From Bacillus multifaciens (GTDB taxonomy: Bacteria > Bacillota > Bacilli > Bacillales > Bacillaceae_G): a DNA stretch of 64,000 bases. The translations under genes were made by a program, and so were the position numbers. The stretch lies in assembly GCF_030756675.1 (NCBI RefSeq), contig NZ_JAVBXD010000002.1, positions 62,001 to 126,000 on the forward strand. The letters run 5' to 3'. The notes under the pieces are model-generated. The model searched no databases. It was given only the letters and a program-made list of their open reading frames with translations, and was not told the DNA's origin. Shown one piece after another: positions 51,247-60,475 of this stretch. Positions within the stretch are counted from its first letter, which is position 1, and each line of letters begins with the position of its first letter.

Positions 51247-51275
51247 GCATAGGGTTGTAGAAGGTGGTGAACAAA

Positions 51276-52223
51276 ATGAAAGTATTAATTACTGGAGGAG
51301 CGGGTTTTATCGGAAGTCATCTTGCGTTGAAATTACTAGAGCAAGGTAAACAAGTTGTGCTTCTTGATAATTTTCACTCTTACTATGCGAAGTCTAGAAA
51401 GCTTTTTCAATTAGAACAAGTCCAGAAAGATGGGAACGTTCCATTTTATGAATGTGATATTTTACAAAAAGATGATGTGAAAGCTGTGATGCAGCAAGAG
51501 AAAATCGATGCGGTGGTTCATTTAGCAGGCTTTCCAGGCGTAAGACCATCGCTTGAAATACCAGGTGCTTATGTTGATATTAATATAAAAGGGACAAGCA
51601 ACGTATTAACTTGTGCTGGAGAAGAAAATGTGAAGCATGTTATTTTTGCATCGTCTTCTTCTGTATATGGGGAGCAGACAGGAATGCCTTTACGAGAGGA
51701 AATGGCAAACGGTCGTGTTCTTTCACCGTATGCTGCATCCAAATACGGTGCAGAATCTCTTTGTCATGCGTATCAATATATGTACGGGTTTCAAATGAAT
51801 ATTTTACGGTTCTTTACTGTATATGGACCGTGGGGACGTCCGGATATGGCAGTTGCAAGCTTCATTCGAAAGTTATTAAACGAGGAAGAAATTGTTGTGT
51901 ACGGAACAGGTACAGGACGTGATTATACGTATATCGATGATATTACAGAAGGAATTGCTCTTACATTACAATCACATCATAGTGATGTATATAACCTTGG
52001 ATCTAACGCACCTATTTTAATGACAGAATTACTCGCGCAGTTAGAAACACATTTCCCGTTTATGCGTGTAAGGCAAGAAGCGCATAGAAAAGGGGACGTA
52101 ACATCAACGTGGGCAGATATTTCTAAAGCGCAAGAACAACTTGGATATAAGCCGCGTGTATCTTTTGCAGAAGGGTTGGAGCGAACCGTTGCTTGGGCGA
52201 AACAATATCCGAATATTCTTTAA
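51276..52223 (+). CDS. NAD-dependent nucleotide-sugar epimerase (UDP-glucuronate 4-epimerase-like)
   Basis: 315 aa, extended SDR. NAD motif TGGAGFIGSH, substrate motifs ASSSSVYGE and catalytic YAASK. DNFHSYYAKSRK and GPWGRPDMAVASFIRKLL resemble UDP-glucuronate 4-epimerases more than plain GalE. It probably supplies UDP-galacturonate (or another 4-epimer) for the glycosyltransferases in this block. I chose ATG at 51276. GTG at 51264 sits in the AAGGTGG ribosome-binding site. Its 3' end overlaps the next gene. Confidence 0.8.
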   Translation: MKVLITGGAGFIGSHLALKLLEQGKQVVLLDNFHSYYAKSRKLFQLEQVQKDGNVPFYECDILQKDDVKAVMQQEKIDAVVHLAGFPGVRPSLEIPGAYVDINIKGTSNVLTCAGEENVKHVIFASSSSVYGEQTGMPLREEMANGRVLSPYAASKYGAESLCHAYQYMYGFQMNILRFFTVYGPWGRPDMAVASFIRKLLNEEEIVVYGTGTGRDYTYIDDITEGIALTLQSHHSDVYNLGSNAPILMTELLAQLETHFPFMRVRQEAHRKGDVTSTWADISKAQEQLGYKPRVSFAEGLERTVAWAKQYPNIL

Positions 52224-53118
52224 TGTTTTCGGTGTTTTTTTGCTCTGTATCTTTTTTCTTTTGTCATGGCGGTCGTTTGAAGTATCCTCATTATGGAAAC
52301 ATTTTCAGGATTTATGGAGACAGCCGTACATCATTATGCTTCTCGTTATGATGTATAGCATCGCTTTTTTATTTCGTGCATATGCGTGGAAATTGTATCT
52401 CCACCATCGTATTACGATGAAAGAGGCGTTATATGGACTGTTGTACAGCTTATTCATTAATCATGTTTCTCCGCTAAAAGTGGGAGATGCTGTTCGCATT
52501 GCTGTGATTACAAAAGAGAAGAAAGTAACATTAGGAGAGGCGACGCAATCTGTCGTTGTACTTCGTATATTAGATTTGTTTATTCTCGGTCTGTTTGGGG
52601 CAACGGGAATGTTACTATTATGGAGAAATATTTTGCTTAATGTTCCTGTTATTCTTGCGTGTGTCTGTACAGGAAGCGTGCTGTTATTTCTCTTATATAA
52701 GAAAGTACCTCAATTTGTAGAAAAGCAGTGGAAGCAATTGAAAGAGTCACTATTTACTCTACAAGGTGGAATGATTGTCTTTCTTATTATGATGAGCTGG
52801 ATTTGCGAAGCATTTGTCATTTATGAAATTGCTAAGCCTCTCTCATTTTTGCAAGCAGTATGGGTAAATAGCGTGACCATTGCTGGGCAAGTGTTTCAAC
52901 TAACACCTGGCGGAATTGGTACGTATGAGACCGTTATGACATTTGCATTGCAAGCAATAGGAGCCAAGCAATCTGATGCATATCAATGGTCGTTAATGAG
53001 TCATGGTTTTAAATTTATATTTTCTTATGGTGCGGGCGTAATGCTATTACTATTGTATCCGATGGAATTACGCTCATTTTTCAGTCAGAAAGGAGAAGAC
53101 AATCGTTGGAAGAAGTAA
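52189..53118 (+). CDS. Flippase-like membrane protein (LPG-synthase TM / UPF0104 type)
   Basis: 309 aa with about eight membrane segments. FRAYAWKLYL, SPLKVGDAVRIAVI and QLTPGGIGTYETVMTFAL are the recognised pattern of the lysylphosphatidylglycerol-synthase transmembrane / AglD family. Such proteins act with GT2 enzymes in lipid-linked sugar pathways. I chose TTG at 52189 with GGAG seven bases upstream, which overlaps the epimerase by 35 bases. No ATG exists near the expected start, so the exact start is uncertain. It overlaps the phosphodiesterase gene by 13 bases. Confidence 0.75.
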   Translation: MLGRNNIRIFFNVFGVFLLCIFFLLSWRSFEVSSLWKHFQDLWRQPYIIMLLVMMYSIAFLFRAYAWKLYLHHRITMKEALYGLLYSLFINHVSPLKVGDAVRIAVITKEKKVTLGEATQSVVVLRILDLFILGLFGATGMLLLWRNILLNVPVILACVCTGSVLLFLLYKKVPQFVEKQWKQLKESLFTLQGGMIVFLIMMSWICEAFVIYEIAKPLSFLQAVWVNSVTIAGQVFQLTPGGIGTYETVMTFALQAIGAKQSDAYQWSLMSHGFKFIFSYGAGVMLLLLYPMELRSFFSQKGEDNRWKK

Positions 53119-54581
53119 AGAAAGCGTCAAAATTTGAAAAGGTAGCGGCGCGCTGTTGGAACCTACTAAATGAAGGGAAACCATTTACACCGATTTTTGT
53201 ATTCGGCACATTTTTGTTGTTTTCTATTTCACAGTTTGGACAACCGGGTTTTGTCCCAACTTTTTTTAGTAGTTTTTTATTCATTGTTCCGCTGCTCGTT
53301 TTATATTATTTGTTTGATTTTCCGTTGTTTTTACGAAATTACTTATGGCTACCGTTCGTTGCCTATTTAATCGTCTTTAAAACGGTACATATACCGTTAC
53401 TATTATTTGCATTAGGATTATATTTTTTCTTTACAATCCTATTTTGGGGAACGTTATATTATCATTTGCGTATTGGAACGTCTTGGTTAAACTTTACACG
53501 CTTTTGGAAACTCGTGTTAAAGAACAGCGATTCTACAAGTGGTAATGCTCAGGAGCAAATGCCAAAATTTTTACTATTGTTATCGCTTTGGTATTACTAT
53601 TACCTTTTCTTCCAAGAAGGCGGTACGTTAGGTGCAGTAGATTGGAAAACAATTCTTACGTTTTACGGTGCTCTTGTCCTGTATACAATTATCTTACATC
53701 GTAATTTATTTGACTGGCAGCCAAAAGCAATTCCAACTTATACGGAAAATGTGCCTGAAAATAAAGAAGCACTGAATGAAAAAGTAGTTGTCATTGTGAT
53801 TGACGGTATGCGTAAAGATCGTTTTGAAGCAGCGCATACACCGTATTTAGATTCTCTTCGAAAAAAAGGGACGGAGTTTTTAAACATGGAAACGGTGTAT
53901 CCAGCTCGTACTGTTGTATGTTTCTCATCTATGTTTACAGGGACGTATTCGTTTGAGCATGGCATTAAATCAAACATGGTTTGGAAGCATGGTGTGAATG
54001 TAGAAAGTATTTTTGATTCGCTTCGAAAAATAGATAAAACAGGGAAAATGCTAGCTGTTGCGCATTTAGTTGATGCATTTGGTGACGATGTTGAGACATT
54101 TACAGCTGTTATGAAAAATGATGTTGTAGATGGGAAGATTATGGAGAAGGCGAAACAAATTATGGATGAGCAAGACCCAGATCTTTTTATTGTGCAGCTC
54201 ATTTCAACAGATCAAACGGGGCATAGCCGCGGTGTATTATATGATGAGTATTTACAAAAAATTTATGAAGCAGACCAGCATGTGAAACATTTTATCGAGC
54301 ATTTAGAGAAAACAGGAAAAGCAGAGAACACGACGTTTATTATTTGCGCTGATCATGGACAGGCAGATGGAATTGGCGGTCATGGTCATTTAGATGAGGG
54401 AGAACGTTTTGTGCCATTCTTTATGTACGGTCCCCATATTAAACAAGGTATAAAAATAGAAGAGAAGAAAAGTCTCGTTTCTATGGCACCGACACTTGCT
54501 TATTTATTAGGGGCACCGTATCCATCACATAGCCGTGGTCCTGTATTAATGGAAGCGTTAAAGGAGCAGGAAAAGAAATGA
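53106..54581 (+). CDS. Membrane-anchored alkaline-phosphatase-superfamily phosphodiesterase
   Basis: 491 aa from a TTG start with AGGAGAAGA upstream. An N-terminal region of five to six membrane helices (about 30-205) is followed by a type I phosphodiesterase/nucleotide pyrophosphatase domain. It has the metal-ligand IVIDGMRKDR, nucleophile threonine region YPARTVVCFSSMFTGTY, STDQTGHSRG, and ICADHGQADGIGGHGH. The large domain likely faces outside. The substrate is unknown, with sugar-phospholipid or phospho-polymer candidates suggested by the flanking glycosylation genes. It shares ATGA with the next gene. Confidence 0.87.
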   Translation: MEEVKKASKFEKVAARCWNLLNEGKPFTPIFVFGTFLLFSISQFGQPGFVPTFFSSFLFIVPLLVLYYLFDFPLFLRNYLWLPFVAYLIVFKTVHIPLLLFALGLYFFFTILFWGTLYYHLRIGTSWLNFTRFWKLVLKNSDSTSGNAQEQMPKFLLLLSLWYYYYLFFQEGGTLGAVDWKTILTFYGALVLYTIILHRNLFDWQPKAIPTYTENVPENKEALNEKVVVIVIDGMRKDRFEAAHTPYLDSLRKKGTEFLNMETVYPARTVVCFSSMFTGTYSFEHGIKSNMVWKHGVNVESIFDSLRKIDKTGKMLAVAHLVDAFGDDVETFTAVMKNDVVDGKIMEKAKQIMDEQDPDLFIVQLISTDQTGHSRGVLYDEYLQKIYEADQHVKHFIEHLEKTGKAENTTFIICADHGQADGIGGHGHLDEGERFVPFFMYGPHIKQGIKIEEKKSLVSMAPTLAYLLGAPYPSHSRGPVLMEALKEQEKK

Positions 54582-55324
54582 AAGTAATTGTGTTTATACC
54601 AGCCCTAAATGAAGAAGACTCCATTGCGCATGTTATTCGAAAAGTACCGCGTCATTTTCATCCGAGTATAACAGTAGAAGTTCTTGTCATTGATGACGGT
54701 TCAACAGACAGAACGGTAGAAGTTGCAAAAGAAGCAGGGGCGGATCATATCGTTTCATTTGCAAAAAATGGCGGTTTAGGTGCGGCTGTCCGCGCAGGCC
54801 TCAAGGAGAGCTATCGATTGGGAGCTGATATTAGTGTGATGATTGATGCGGATGATGAATATCCAGCAGATGAAATTCCAAATGTATTGCAGCCCATATT
54901 GGAAGGAAAAGCAGATTATACAATGGGGTCGCGTTTTCGCGGCACCATTAGCGGTATGAGACTGCATAGACGGCTTGGAAACTATTGTTTTACGATGCTG
55001 CAATGTATATTACTGCGTAAATGGATTCGTGATGGTCAATCAGGAATGCGTGCTTTTTCACGGCAAGCGATGGAGCACGGGGAGATTGTACATGACTACA
55101 ACTATGCACAAGTGATTACACTAAACTTAGTGCGAAAGGGATTTCGAGTTTGGGAAGTACCGATTACGTATAAAGTACGTGAAACAGGGGAATCGTTTAT
55201 TTCGTTTCGTAAGTATATGACGCGCGTTTTGCCCGCGATTTGGAAAGAGATGGGACGTCCCGTAGAGAAAGTTAGGATTGATTATGAAGTGCATGTATTA
55301 GCAAGAGAAAAGAAATGCTCATAG
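54578..55324 (+). CDS. GT2-family glycosyltransferase (polyprenyl-phosphate sugar type)
   Basis: 248 aa. A GT-A fold with VIDDGSTDRT, the metal-binding IDADDEYPADEI and a SRFRGTISG-RLH segment resembling dolichyl/undecaprenyl-phosphate mannosyl- or glucosyltransferases. It lacks the C-terminal membrane helices of GtrB/CsbB. That fits a separate flippase (52189) and a separate GT-C enzyme (57115). Expected reaction: transfer of a sugar from UDP/GDP-sugar to undecaprenyl phosphate on the cytoplasmic face. Translationally coupled by ATGA to the upstream gene. Confidence 0.85.
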   Translation: MKVIVFIPALNEEDSIAHVIRKVPRHFHPSITVEVLVIDDGSTDRTVEVAKEAGADHIVSFAKNGGLGAAVRAGLKESYRLGADISVMIDADDEYPADEIPNVLQPILEGKADYTMGSRFRGTISGMRLHRRLGNYCFTMLQCILLRKWIRDGQSGMRAFSRQAMEHGEIVHDYNYAQVITLNLVRKGFRVWEVPITYKVRETGESFISFRKYMTRVLPAIWKEMGRPVEKVRIDYEVHVLAREKKCS

Positions 55325-55339
55325 TGAGTATTTCTTTTC

Positions 55340-55368
55340 TTGACATTGAAAGTGATAATTATTATCAT
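55340..55368 (+). promoter_or_regulatory. Fur-regulated promoter of the FTR1 gene pair
   Basis: TTGACA (55340-55345), 17 bp, then TATCAT (55363-55368). The palindrome TGATAAT-T-ATTATCA (55353-55367) covers the spacer end and -10. The layout is the same as for isdG. Confidence 0.82.
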
Positions 55369-55387
55369 CTCTTTAGGAGGAGCGTTT

Positions 55388-56143
55388 ATGAATAAAATAA
55401 TTACTTCATTATTTGTCGGTATTTTCTTATTATTTTCAGTACATACAAGTGCATTTGCTTATTCGTACGGAAATCCGAACGAAGAAAAGGTTGCAGAGGC
55501 ATATAAGCAAATGATCACGAAATTAGATGAAAATCCGCCAAACTTTACAGAAGCTAAGAAAGCATATGAAAATGTGCAACAAGAAATTGATCAGCACATG
55601 GGGAAAGAACCAACGAAAGCAATTATGAACGATTTTGATAAGAAAAATAAAGAAGATCTTATTGCTGATATGCAAAAAATTCTTGCTCTTAATATTAATC
55701 GTCGTTTAACAAATGTTGATGAACAATTTAAAGATTATGATACAAGTAAACGTTTATTAGCAAAAGCATTTGCAACGTATGAAGCGTTATCACCAGCTGT
55801 TGCACAGCATAATAAAGAGTTAGATACAAAATTAAAAGATGAGTTTAATAAAGCGCTGGACTCTCTTGGGAATCCAGGATTGTTTGGAGTAGGACAAAAG
55901 GAAGCAAATCAAGATGCTTTCAAGAAAAGTAAAGATGTTATTTTAACAAGTTTACAAAAAGAATTGAAAATTAAAGATTTCAAAGTTGGCCATTTTGATG
56001 CGAGCGGAAAAGAAGAAGCTTCAAAAAGCGCAGGGAAAACAGAATGGACCGATTTAAGCAAATTGAAAAACTGGGCTCCAATTGTTGTTATTGTACTTGT
56101 ACTTGTTGGAGTTATTGTATACGCAGTACGAAAACGTAAGTAA
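55388..56143 (+). CDS. Surface-anchored helical protein, FTR1 partner
   Basis: 251 aa. A signal peptide (about 1-24, ending SAFA) is followed by an all-helical external domain (YKQMITKLDENPPNFTEAKKAY and so on), a linker and one C-terminal membrane segment (WAPIVVIVLVLVGVIVY) with an RKRK tail. I do not recognise a named domain. Some FTR1/EfeU permeases carry a similar-sized N-terminal extracellular helical region, so this may be that part encoded as a separate protein. I chose ATG at 55388 with AGGAGGAG upstream. The longer frame starts inside the Fur box. Followed by efeU in 18 bases. Confidence 0.75.
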   Translation: MNKIITSLFVGIFLLFSVHTSAFAYSYGNPNEEKVAEAYKQMITKLDENPPNFTEAKKAYENVQQEIDQHMGKEPTKAIMNDFDKKNKEDLIADMQKILALNINRRLTNVDEQFKDYDTSKRLLAKAFATYEALSPAVAQHNKELDTKLKDEFNKALDSLGNPGLFGVGQKEANQDAFKKSKDVILTSLQKELKIKDFKVGHFDASGKEEASKSAGKTEWTDLSKLKNWAPIVVIVLVLVGVIVYAVRKRK

Positions 56144-56161
56144 GGATGAGGAGGAAGAGCG

Positions 56162-57067
56162 ATGCAATTGCAAGCATTTCTTATTACATTCCGTGAAGTA
56201 TTAGAAGCATTGCTCATTGTTGGGATTATTACTACGTATTTAAAGCGTACGGATAATAAGCAGTTTGTGAAATACGCTTGGTTAGGAGCAGGTCTTGCAG
56301 TTGTGGCAAGTTATATTGTTGCTCTTGTCTTCCAAGTTGTGTTTACTGGCTTTGCCGCAATGGGAAGTGAGATGTATTTAAAGATATCGATTATGTTCAT
56401 TTCCGTTATTTTGCTTACACAAATGGTATTTTGGATGGCAGAACATAGCAAAAATATAAAAGGCAACATGGAAAGTAAAATGAGTCATTATATTACGACT
56501 GGAAACGTAATTGGAATGGTCGTACACTCCTTTCTTGTTGTGCTGCGAGAAGGCGTTGAAACAGTGTTCTTCTTTGCAGCAATTACAGGTGGAAATATTG
56601 AAGCCGCAATGCAAGGCTGGGGAGCGATTACAGGAGTTCTTGTTGCAGCCCTTGTCAGCTACTTTTTCTTTAAAGGAACGATGCGTATTTCACTAAAAGT
56701 ATTCTTTAGAGTAACGGGAGTATTTATTGTCTTCATTGCAGCGGGACTTCTTGTACAAGGTATTTCCATGCTACAAGATTTAAAAATACTTGGTAGTGTG
56801 ATGCCGCACGTATACGATATTACGTGGTTGCTTCCAGAGCATCCGATTGATTATGATCATTACTTGCGTGATCATGGTACTGCACCGCTTCTTTCCGGTG
56901 ATGTCGGTATTTTCTTAAAAGCATTTTTAGGATATTCTTCGATGCCATCAATTGAAGAAATCCTTGCATATATCGGTTATTTTGTTGTCCTTTATATGTT
57001 AATTGTCTTTAAAAAGCCTGTTAAAAAAAAGGGAACAGTAGTCGAAGCAAATAAATCAGTAAGTTAA
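56162..57067 (+). CDS. efeU: FTR1-family high-affinity iron permease
   Basis: 301 aa with seven predicted membrane helices and both iron-translocation motifs, REVLE (residues 11-15) and REGVE (near 125, in VVLREGVETVFFF). It moves ferric iron across the membrane. The usual EfeO and EfeB partners are not adjacent. Instead a surface helical protein (55388) and, upstream, a Fur-boxed lipoprotein (50017) occur. GAGGAGGAAGAG precedes the ATG. A terminator follows. Confidence 0.92.
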   Translation: MQLQAFLITFREVLEALLIVGIITTYLKRTDNKQFVKYAWLGAGLAVVASYIVALVFQVVFTGFAAMGSEMYLKISIMFISVILLTQMVFWMAEHSKNIKGNMESKMSHYITTGNVIGMVVHSFLVVLREGVETVFFFAAITGGNIEAAMQGWGAITGVLVAALVSYFFFKGTMRISLKVFFRVTGVFIVFIAAGLLVQGISMLQDLKILGSVMPHVYDITWLLPEHPIDYDHYLRDHGTAPLLSGDVGIFLKAFLGYSSMPSIEEILAYIGYFVVLYMLIVFKKPVKKKGTVVEANKSVS

Positions 57068-57098
57068 AAGTACAAGGAATATTCCTTGTACTTTTTTT
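57066..57098 (+). terminator. Terminator of efeU
   Basis: A perfect palindrome, AAAAGTACAAGGAATATTCC then TTGTACTTTT, followed by TTT. Confidence 0.88.
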
Positions 57099-57114
57099 GA
57101 AGAAAGGAAATGAG

Positions 57115-58524
57115 ATGAAACGAGTATTACGTATATGGGCAATTCTTCTGTTTTCGAGTGCGATTGTTATTCGCTTTTTTTATGCAAGTCCGTTTGCTGC
57201 AACGTGGGATGAAGTAGACTTTTCGCTTGCGTTAAAGCAATATGACATATTAGCGATGCAACCTCATTTCCCGGGTTATCCGTTTTTTATTTTAGGGGGA
57301 ATGGTGACGCATCTTTTTATAGAAAGTCCTGTGCAATCGTTAGGGATTTTTAATGCGGTTATGGCACTTACTGCGGCTTTTCCAATGTATTGGATTGCAC
57401 GTCGTTATGTAAGTAAAACGAGTGCCCTTATTGTTGTAGCTACACTGCAAACGAGCGGCTATTTTTCCGTTTTAGTAACGCACCCAATGTCAGAAGGAGC
57501 AGCATTAGCAGTGCTATGGTGGTATATGTGGAGTGTAGATCGAGCATTTCGGACGAATGAATTTCGAGCTCAATTTTGGCCGGTTATTTTCTTCGCGGTA
57601 TTGATGGGAATACGCGTATCCTATGCACCGTTTGGAATAGCGCTTATTGTATTAATGTGGCAGCAGTGGCATGAAGAAAAATGGCGGTTTATTATCATAT
57701 GCTGCACGGCTGTTCTTTCGCAAATTGTGTGGATCGGAGCACTTATTTGGAATATCGGCGGTTTGGCGGGATTATGGAAAATTTCGTTCGGGTTTGTAGA
57801 AGGGCATTTTACAGAATGGGGCGGTGCGGTTACAGAAACGAGTGAACCGCTTATATCACGTCTATTTCGTTTGCTTTCCGAGAATATTGTATTTGCAGGA
57901 ATCGGTGTTCATTCGTACGTTCTTGTAGGTTTCTTTCTTTTCTTTTTACTTCTTTTTGTTCTACAATGGAAGAACATACGTTGCTATCCAAAATTATTTA
58001 TTGCGCTTGGCAGTGTATATTTTCTTTGGAATTTACTTGGACAAAATATTGATAAACCGCGTCATTCTTATCCAATTGTAGCAATAGTGCTTTTCGTACT
58101 TGCTATTTCATGGTTAAAAAGACATAGCGGGATTTTATTGCTGTTATTTGCAACGTTGCAACTTGTTGTTAGTATACCGCTTATGCAAGAACAAAAAGAA
58201 GTTGTACCTGCAACGTATCAGTTGGCGTCGTATTTACAAGAAAAACAGCAGCCGTTCATCGTATATACATGGGAAGAGACGCGTGTTATGGAATATTTAC
58301 ATGTGCCATATGAACATAAACGTTTTTACACATATGACTATTTTTTACAAGATAAAAAATATCATAAGGATGATACAATATACGTTACGAATCATTTAGT
58401 TGAAGGGTTTCAAAAACAAGGGATCGATATAAAAGGACAGGTAGAAGAAGTGGCCGTCTTTCGTTCTAACCCGTTATTTGATCCTGTTTATAATAAAATA
58501 ATTTTATACGAGTGGAAGAAGTAA
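57115..58524 (+). CDS. GT-C type membrane glycosyltransferase
   Basis: 469 aa. About ten membrane helices with a first external loop ATWDEVDFSLAL, whose acidic WDE matches the catalytic loop of GT-C (GT39/ArnT-like) transferases, and a C-terminal external domain of about 100 residues. These use lipid-linked sugars on the outer face, fitting the GT2 and flippase genes in this block. The acceptor is unknown. I chose ATG at 57115 with GAAAGGA seven bases upstream. TTG at 57097 overlaps the terminator. It lies just before uvrC. Confidence 0.83.
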   Translation: MKRVLRIWAILLFSSAIVIRFFYASPFAATWDEVDFSLALKQYDILAMQPHFPGYPFFILGGMVTHLFIESPVQSLGIFNAVMALTAAFPMYWIARRYVSKTSALIVVATLQTSGYFSVLVTHPMSEGAALAVLWWYMWSVDRAFRTNEFRAQFWPVIFFAVLMGIRVSYAPFGIALIVLMWQQWHEEKWRFIIICCTAVLSQIVWIGALIWNIGGLAGLWKISFGFVEGHFTEWGGAVTETSEPLISRLFRLLSENIVFAGIGVHSYVLVGFFLFFLLLFVLQWKNIRCYPKLFIALGSVYFLWNLLGQNIDKPRHSYPIVAIVLFVLAISWLKRHSGILLLLFATLQLVVSIPLMQEQKEVVPATYQLASYLQEKQQPFIVYTWEETRVMEYLHVPYEHKRFYTYDYFLQDKKYHKDDTIYVTNHLVEGFQKQGIDIKGQVEEVAVFRSNPLFDPVYNKIILYEWKK

Positions 58525-58539
58525 GAAAGGGGAAGTAGC

Positions 58540-60321
58540 GTGCATGATCATTTAAAAGAAAAATTAGCAATTTTACCAGATCAGCCTGGTTGTTATTTAA
58601 TGAAAGACAAACAAGGTACAGTTATTTACGTTGGAAAAGCGAAAGTGTTAAAAAATCGTGTGCGCTCATATTTTACTGGTTCACACGATGGAAAGACGCT
58701 CCGTCTTGTTGGAGAAATTGTTGATTTCGAATATATTGTCACCTCCTCGAATTTAGAGGCCCTCATTCTAGAATTAAATTTAATTAAAAAATATGATCCA
58801 AAATATAACATCCAATTAAAAGATGATAAAACATATCCATTTATTAAAATTACGGCTGAAAAACAGCCGCGTTTGCTTATTACGAGAAATGTGAAAAAGG
58901 ATAAAGGGAAATATTTTGGTCCGTATCCAAATTCGCAGTCAGCTCATGAAACGAAAAAGTTGTTAGATCGCATGTATCCGCTTCGGAAATGTACAAATAT
59001 ACCAGATAAAGTTTGTTTATATTATCATATGGGACAATGCTTAGCACCTTGTGTACAAGAGGTAACAGATGAACAAAATAAAGAAATTGTCGATGGAATC
59101 ATTAAGTTTTTAAATGGTGGACATAAAGAAATTCGTTCGGAATTGGAAGCGAAAATGTATGAAGCATCGGAAAAATTAGAGTTTGAACGAGCGAAAGAAT
59201 TACGAGATCAAATTGCTCATATGGACGCGATTATGGAAAAGCAAAAGATGATTATGAGCGACTTAGTCGACCGCGATGTGTTTGGTTATGCGGTCGATAA
59301 AGGGTGGATGTGCGTGCAAGTATTTTTCGTTCGAAAAGGAAAGTTAATTGAACGAGATGTTTCGATGTTTCCGATTTATGATGATCCAGAAGAAGGATTT
59401 CTAACGTTTATCGGGCAATTTTATGAACAAAATAATCACGTTAAACCGAAAGAAATTGTTGTACCGAGCAGCATTGATCATGAATTGATTGGAAAGTTTT
59501 TAGACATAGAAGCAACGCAGCCAAAACGGGGCAAGAAAAAGGAACTTGTCGACTTAGCGAGTAAGAATGCTACAATTGCACTGCATGAAAAATTTTATTT
59601 AATTGAACGCGACGAAGAACGTTCAATTAAGGCGGTCGAAAAATTAGGAGAACAGCTAGGGATAGAAACACCGCATAGAATTGAAGCATTTGATAATTCA
59701 AACATTCAAGGGACAAATCCGGTTTCTGCGATGATTGTATTTAACGATGGAAAACCTGCAAAAAAAGAGTACCGTAAATATAAAATTAAAACGGTGCAAG
59801 GACCTGATGATTATGAATCGATGCGTGAAGTTGTGCGCCGTCGTTATACACGTGTTTTAAAAGAAAACTTACCACTTCCAGATTTAATTGTAATTGATGG
59901 TGGGAAAGGTCATCTTGCTGCAGTATGTGATGTGTTAGAAAATGAACTCGGTCTTTCTATTCCAACAGCTGGGCTCGTGAAAGATGATAAACATCGCACG
60001 TCACATTTAATAATCGGTGAACCGCCGGAACCAGTTTTATTAGAGCGTAACAGTCAAGAATTTTATTTATTACAGCGTATTCAAGACGAAGTGCACCGCT
60101 TTGCGATTACATTTCATCGTCAAATTCATGGGAAATCTGTCATTCAATCGGCATTGGATGATATACCAGGAGTCGGAGAAAAACGAAAGAAAACACTTTT
60201 AAAACATTTTGGCTCTCTTAAGAAAATGAAAGAAGCGTCTGTTGCAGACATTATAGGAGCTGGAATGCCGCAAAAAATAGCCGAAACTATTCATACGTAT
60301 TTAACAGGGAAGACATTGTAA
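58540..60321 (+). CDS. uvrC: UvrABC system protein C
   Basis: 593 aa from GTG with AAAGGGG upstream. The N-terminal GIY-YIG nuclease ([19 protein letters not shown], residues 14-95) makes the 3' incision. A UVR motif (about 195-230) binds UvrB. An RNase H-like domain (starting around [21 protein letters not shown]) makes the 5' incision. C-terminal helix-hairpin-helix motifs ([18 protein letters not shown]) bind DNA. Nucleotide-excision repair in the cytoplasm. A hairpin terminator overlaps its stop. Confidence 0.96.
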   Translation: MHDHLKEKLAILPDQPGCYLMKDKQGTVIYVGKAKVLKNRVRSYFTGSHDGKTLRLVGEIVDFEYIVTSSNLEALILELNLIKKYDPKYNIQLKDDKTYPFIKITAEKQPRLLITRNVKKDKGKYFGPYPNSQSAHETKKLLDRMYPLRKCTNIPDKVCLYYHMGQCLAPCVQEVTDEQNKEIVDGIIKFLNGGHKEIRSELEAKMYEASEKLEFERAKELRDQIAHMDAIMEKQKMIMSDLVDRDVFGYAVDKGWMCVQVFFVRKGKLIERDVSMFPIYDDPEEGFLTFIGQFYEQNNHVKPKEIVVPSSIDHELIGKFLDIEATQPKRGKKKELVDLASKNATIALHEKFYLIERDEERSIKAVEKLGEQLGIETPHRIEAFDNSNIQGTNPVSAMIVFNDGKPAKKEYRKYKIKTVQGPDDYESMREVVRRRYTRVLKENLPLPDLIVIDGGKGHLAAVCDVLENELGLSIPTAGLVKDDKHRTSHLIIGEPPEPVLLERNSQEFYLLQRIQDEVHRFAITFHRQIHGKSVIQSALDDIPGVGEKRKKTLLKHFGSLKKMKEASVADIIGAGMPQKIAETIHTYLTGKTL

Positions 60322-60343
60322 TTGGCAATGTCTTCTTTTTTTG
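60310..60343 (+). terminator. Terminator of uvrC
   Basis: GACATTG/CAATGTC with the stop codon in the loop, followed by TTCTTTTTTT. Confidence 0.8.
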
Positions 60344-60427
60344 TAATCCAAGAATGTCACAAATAATAGAAAGTGACTGTTTATATTATAAAGAAAGTAA
60401 AACTTCCATCGCACGCAAATAGAGGAA

Positions 60428-60463
60428 TAAAAAAAGTCAACTGGACGTCATGTCTAGTTGACC
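60428..60463 (-). terminator. Terminator of yslB
   Basis: GTCAACT.GAC/GTC.AGTTGAC. On the minus strand the stem is followed by TTTTTTTATTCC. Confidence 0.82.
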
Positions 60464-60475
60464 GATGAATGTGCA

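Noticed and set aside
60396-60410. Reverse-strand match to the bcr1-like right end (GATGGAAGTTTTACT)
   Set aside because: Only about 15 bases match, one base differs, and there is no terminal hairpin. It may be a remnant but I cannot support it.
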